NCBI GenBank assembly: GCA_002085285.1 | Contig: NATK01000072.1 | Span: 1-7,960 of the forward strand | From: Candidatus Latescibacteria bacterium 4484_7 | GTDB lineage: Bacteria; Krumholzibacteriota; Krumholzibacteriia; Krumholzibacteriales; Krumholzibacteriaceae | Length of the DNA: 7,960 nt | Reading direction: 5' to 3' | Part shown: positions 6,334 to 7,960 of the stretch, one piece after another | Position numbering within the stretch: position 1 is the stretch's first letter | Layout: each line of letters starts with the position of its first letter | Position numbers and translations under genes: made by a program | Notes under the pieces: generated by a model | Seen by the model: only the letters and a program-made list of their open reading frames with translations | What the model was told of the DNA's origin: nothing | Databases searched by the model: none

Positions 6334-7275
6334 TCAATAGCTGAAGCTCAATGAGACTCTATTAGTGCTTCCGAGGAATCCAAGATCCTCCCATGCATAA
6401 TCGAAGCGGATATCCGATGTCTGACTCGTATCGATCTTGAATCCGACTCCCCACGCAAGCCCTTCCGCATCATAAGAGATGTTGTACCCGGAACGAAGAT
6501 AGAAGAACTGGTTGAAAGAATATTCCATACCGACGTTCATCCTCTCTTTGTTGTCGGGCGGATGTGTAAACTCTCCTGATGCAAGAAGAACGTGAGAGCC
6601 TCTCCTGATGATATCACTCTTCAATCCTACTCTGAAAAGGGTTGGAAGCTTAGAAGAACGGTTGTCAAAATTGACCTCACCACCGAGGCTCTGCACCATC
6701 ATACCGAGCTTCAGCCCCTGAATCCCTATTCTGTATAACAATCCAAAATCAAAGGCCATCGTATTGACGCTTTTATCTGCAAGCCCCATATGAATGAAAT
6801 GCGATGTAATACCTGCGGAAAATCTATCTGTAAAGTACATAGCGTAGGATAATCCAAAAGACATATCTCCTGCATCGAAGAATCTCTTCGTGCCGTGAGG
6901 CATATATATAGTTCTTTCTTCCTGTGGATCCATCGTCAAAGCTCTCGCACTGATACCTATCGTTCCTGGCAGATAAGGCGTCGTAAAGATTGCGCCGGCG
7001 AAATAGAGATTCAAATCGGCCGGCCAATCGACCGAATTCAACGTAACTTGCGTTCTCGACGTCTCCACCATACCAGCAGGGTTCCAGTATATCGACGTGG
7101 CATCGTCGGCAACAGCGGTGAATGCCCCACCCATCCCTATGGCTCTCGCCGAAACACCTATTTTTAGGAATTGGGCTGCGTATGTTCCAACCTTCTCAAA
7201 GGGCTTCGTTCCTCCATAGGCGAAGGCCGGAAGCAGCATCAAGGCAAGCACACTTACGATTATCCTACGCTTCAT
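6334..7275 (-). CDS. PorV/PorQ family outer-membrane protein
   Basis: This is an outer-membrane beta-barrel protein of the PorV/PorQ family (FadL-like fold). Known members include the type IX secretion shuttle PorV, but many relatives in candidate phyla have no assigned role. The 313 residues begin with a signal peptide (MKRRIIVSVLALMLLPAFAYG). The family hallmark follows at 40-69: GVSARAIGMGGAF, then AVADDATS and IYWNPAGM. The remainder alternates aromatic/hydrophobic residues as in transmembrane strands and ends SLSFSY, with the terminal aromatic typical of outer-membrane proteins. The ATG at 7275 is chosen because AGGAGG lies 7 nt upstream; the preceding GTG at 7278 would be only 4 nt away. 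It follows the damaged secreted-protein gene by 36 bp with no terminator between, and precedes the GWxTD gene by 23 bp. Transport of the upstream secreted protein is an attractive inference but unproved. Confidence 0.92.
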   Translation of the reverse strand: MKRRIIVSVLALMLLPAFAYGGTKPFEKVGTYAAQFLKIGVSARAIGMGGAFTAVADDATSIYWNPAGMVETSRTQVTLNSVDWPADLNLYFAGAIFTTPYLPGTIGISARALTMDPQEERTIYMPHGTKRFFDAGDMSFGLSYAMYFTDRFSAGITSHFIHMGLADKSVNTMAFDFGLLYRIGIQGLKLGMMVQSLGGEVNFDNRSSKLPTLFRVGLKSDIIRRGSHVLLASGEFTHPPDNKERMNVGMEYSFNQFFYLRSGYNISYDAEGLAWGVGFKIDTSQTSDIRFDYAWEDLGFLGSTNRVSLSFSY

Positions 7276-7282
7276 CACTAAA

Positions 7283-7288
7283 CCTCCT
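7283..7288 (-). promoter_or_regulatory. Strong Shine-Dalgarno for the PorV/PorQ-type gene
   Basis: AGGAGG on the minus strand lies 7 nt before the ATG at 7275 and 4 nt before an in-frame GTG at 7278. The spacing favours the ATG. It is the strongest ribosome-binding site in the window. Confidence 0.85.
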
Positions 7289-7311
7289 GGGGACTTCCTC
7301 TTATTAAAACC

Positions 7312-7425
7312 TTACCTTATAACAACAAACTTTCCAATCGTTCTCGGGAAACTTTCATCCTGTCCGTTTCTCGATACGAGATCCCACTTCATAGTACCGT
7401 TTCCGTCAGATCCGTCATGGATCAT
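7312..7425 (-). pseudogene. Out-of-frame remnant of the C-terminal domain of the upstream secreted protein
   Basis: After the upstream reading frame stops at 7415, the +1 frame gives MIHDGSDGNGTMKWDLVSRN, then GQDESFPRTIGKFVVIR and TAA at 7312. The WDLVSRNGQ segment is typical of FlgD-like Ig or type-A sorting C-terminal domains, and a GKFVVIR-type ending is typical of such C-termini. It is therefore the real 3' end of the same ancestral gene, not a separate one. The segment that normally joins the VPNP strand to this part is absent, and a second stretch (usually containing SGVY) is missing after GQD. It has no ribosome-binding site of its own. A sequencing or assembly indel could explain the frame change but not the missing segments. 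Confidence 0.6.
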
Positions 7426-7960
7426 CCTGGTTAGGATTGAGCTGCCATGGTGAAAGCGATTCCTTGGTAGCCGGATTAGGAACCACGTAAACCTCATCTT
7501 CCCTGTAATTGTCAGCGGTCTGTGCGTTCGATATAGAATTGATGAATAGGAAATTCGATGACGGATCACCGTAGTAATTCGGTCTTATAGGAACACCGTT
7601 TTCAATCAAATGGTCATAAGCAGTCACCGCGTAGAAATAGTTCATCCCGTTGTGAACTGTATTGTCGACATATTTATAGAACTGCAAGCCACCCTCGAAC
7701 CCGAGCTTGTACCTTGCCAGTGCTTCCAGAGTATCGCAGACCTCATTGCTCAATCCAGGCGGACATGCCACTGTATCGAGCGGTGAATAATACACGCTCT
7801 GCTCGAAGTATTTTAATATCTCATCCTTTTTCGCTCCCATACCTTCCAACGGTTCGTACTGCCAACCGCCTTCGGCGAAAGGTTTTTTGAAATCCTTGTC
7901 AGGGGGCACACCGTTTACCAGATCTCTCTCCTCGATGAGCTGCCACAACTCTCTCTGGGG
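7415..7960 (-). CDS. C-terminal part of a large secreted protein (5' end outside window), frame closed early
   Basis: The frame is open to the window edge and gives 181 residues. I recognise no named family. Visible features are a CPPGLSNEVC stretch at 66-75 that could form a disulfide and an FnIII-like strand YFYAVTAYD at 108-116. VYVVPNPAT at 157-164 is the usual opening strand of a FlgD-like or sorting-type C-terminal domain in FCB-type secreted proteins. The chain then ends abruptly with WQLNPNQDDP and TGA, just where that domain should continue, and its recognisable last part is out of frame downstream. The product as encoded would lack its C-terminal domain and any sorting signal in it. 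The PorV/PorQ-type gene starts 36 bp after the remnant ends at 7312, suggesting co-transcription. The body of the protein and its signal peptide lie outside the window, so its function cannot be stated. Confidence 0.72.
   Translation of the reverse strand, partial: PQRELWQLIEERDLVNGVPPDKDFKKPFAEGGWQYEPLEGMGAKKDEILKYFEQSVYYSPLDTVACPPGLSNEVCDTLEALARYKLGFEGGLQFYKYVDNTVHNGMNYFYAVTAYDHLIENGVPIRPNYYGDPSSNFLFINSISNAQTADNYREDEVYVVPNPATKESLSPWQLNPNQDDP

Noticed and set aside
7312..7569. An 85-codon minus-strand frame starting at 7569 as its own gene
   Set aside because: Its first half overlaps the secreted-protein frame and has no domain character. Only its last 37 codons are meaningful, as the displaced end of the upstream gene.

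Overview
The window looks like chromosomal DNA from a Gram-negative bacterium of the FCB-superphylum type (Bacteroidota/Ignavibacteria or a related candidate phylum such as KSB1 or Zixibacteria). The evidence is a PorV/PorQ-family outer-membrane protein next to a GWxTD-domain protein, an ExbB-ExbD-ExbD-TonB block, a TolC-type channel, and a large secreted protein ending in relics of a FlgD-like or sorting-type C-terminal domain. The species cannot be named from this window. Every credible gene is on the minus strand, so transcription runs from position 7960 toward 1. I see no RNA genes, CRISPR arrays, insertion sequences or phage genes.

In transcription order, the window opens inside a secreted protein (7960-7415, 5' end outside). 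Its C-terminal domain appears damaged: the frame closes early and the expected last residues continue in another frame to 7312. A PorV/PorQ-type barrel protein (7275-6334) and a GWxTD-domain protein (6310-4817) follow with short gaps, probably as one transcript.

A 196-bp intergenic region holds a good sigma70-type promoter (4789-4761) and a long leader with a potential hairpin. The promoter drives exbB (4620-3745), two consecutive exbD genes (3729-3325 and 3297-2884) and tonB (2863-2237). A clear intrinsic terminator lies at 2208-2181. Together these genes encode a complete proton-motive-force energy transducer for outer-membrane transport.

A second intergenic region (2236-2007) carries that terminator and a likely promoter for a TolC-family outer-membrane channel (2006-669). 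A MacB/LolD-type ABC ATPase (644 to beyond position 1) follows and is cut by the window edge. This pair is probably the start of a tripartite ABC export system whose permease and adaptor lie outside.

Overall this is a cell-envelope transport neighbourhood: a secreted protein, an outer-membrane barrel of a secretion-associated family, a GWxTD protein of unknown function, a TonB energiser and an efflux channel. Most of it is recognisable. The most unusual points are the eroded C-terminus of the secreted protein, the GALTD variant of the GWxTD motif, and the structured exbB leader. I found no evidence for a wholly new system.
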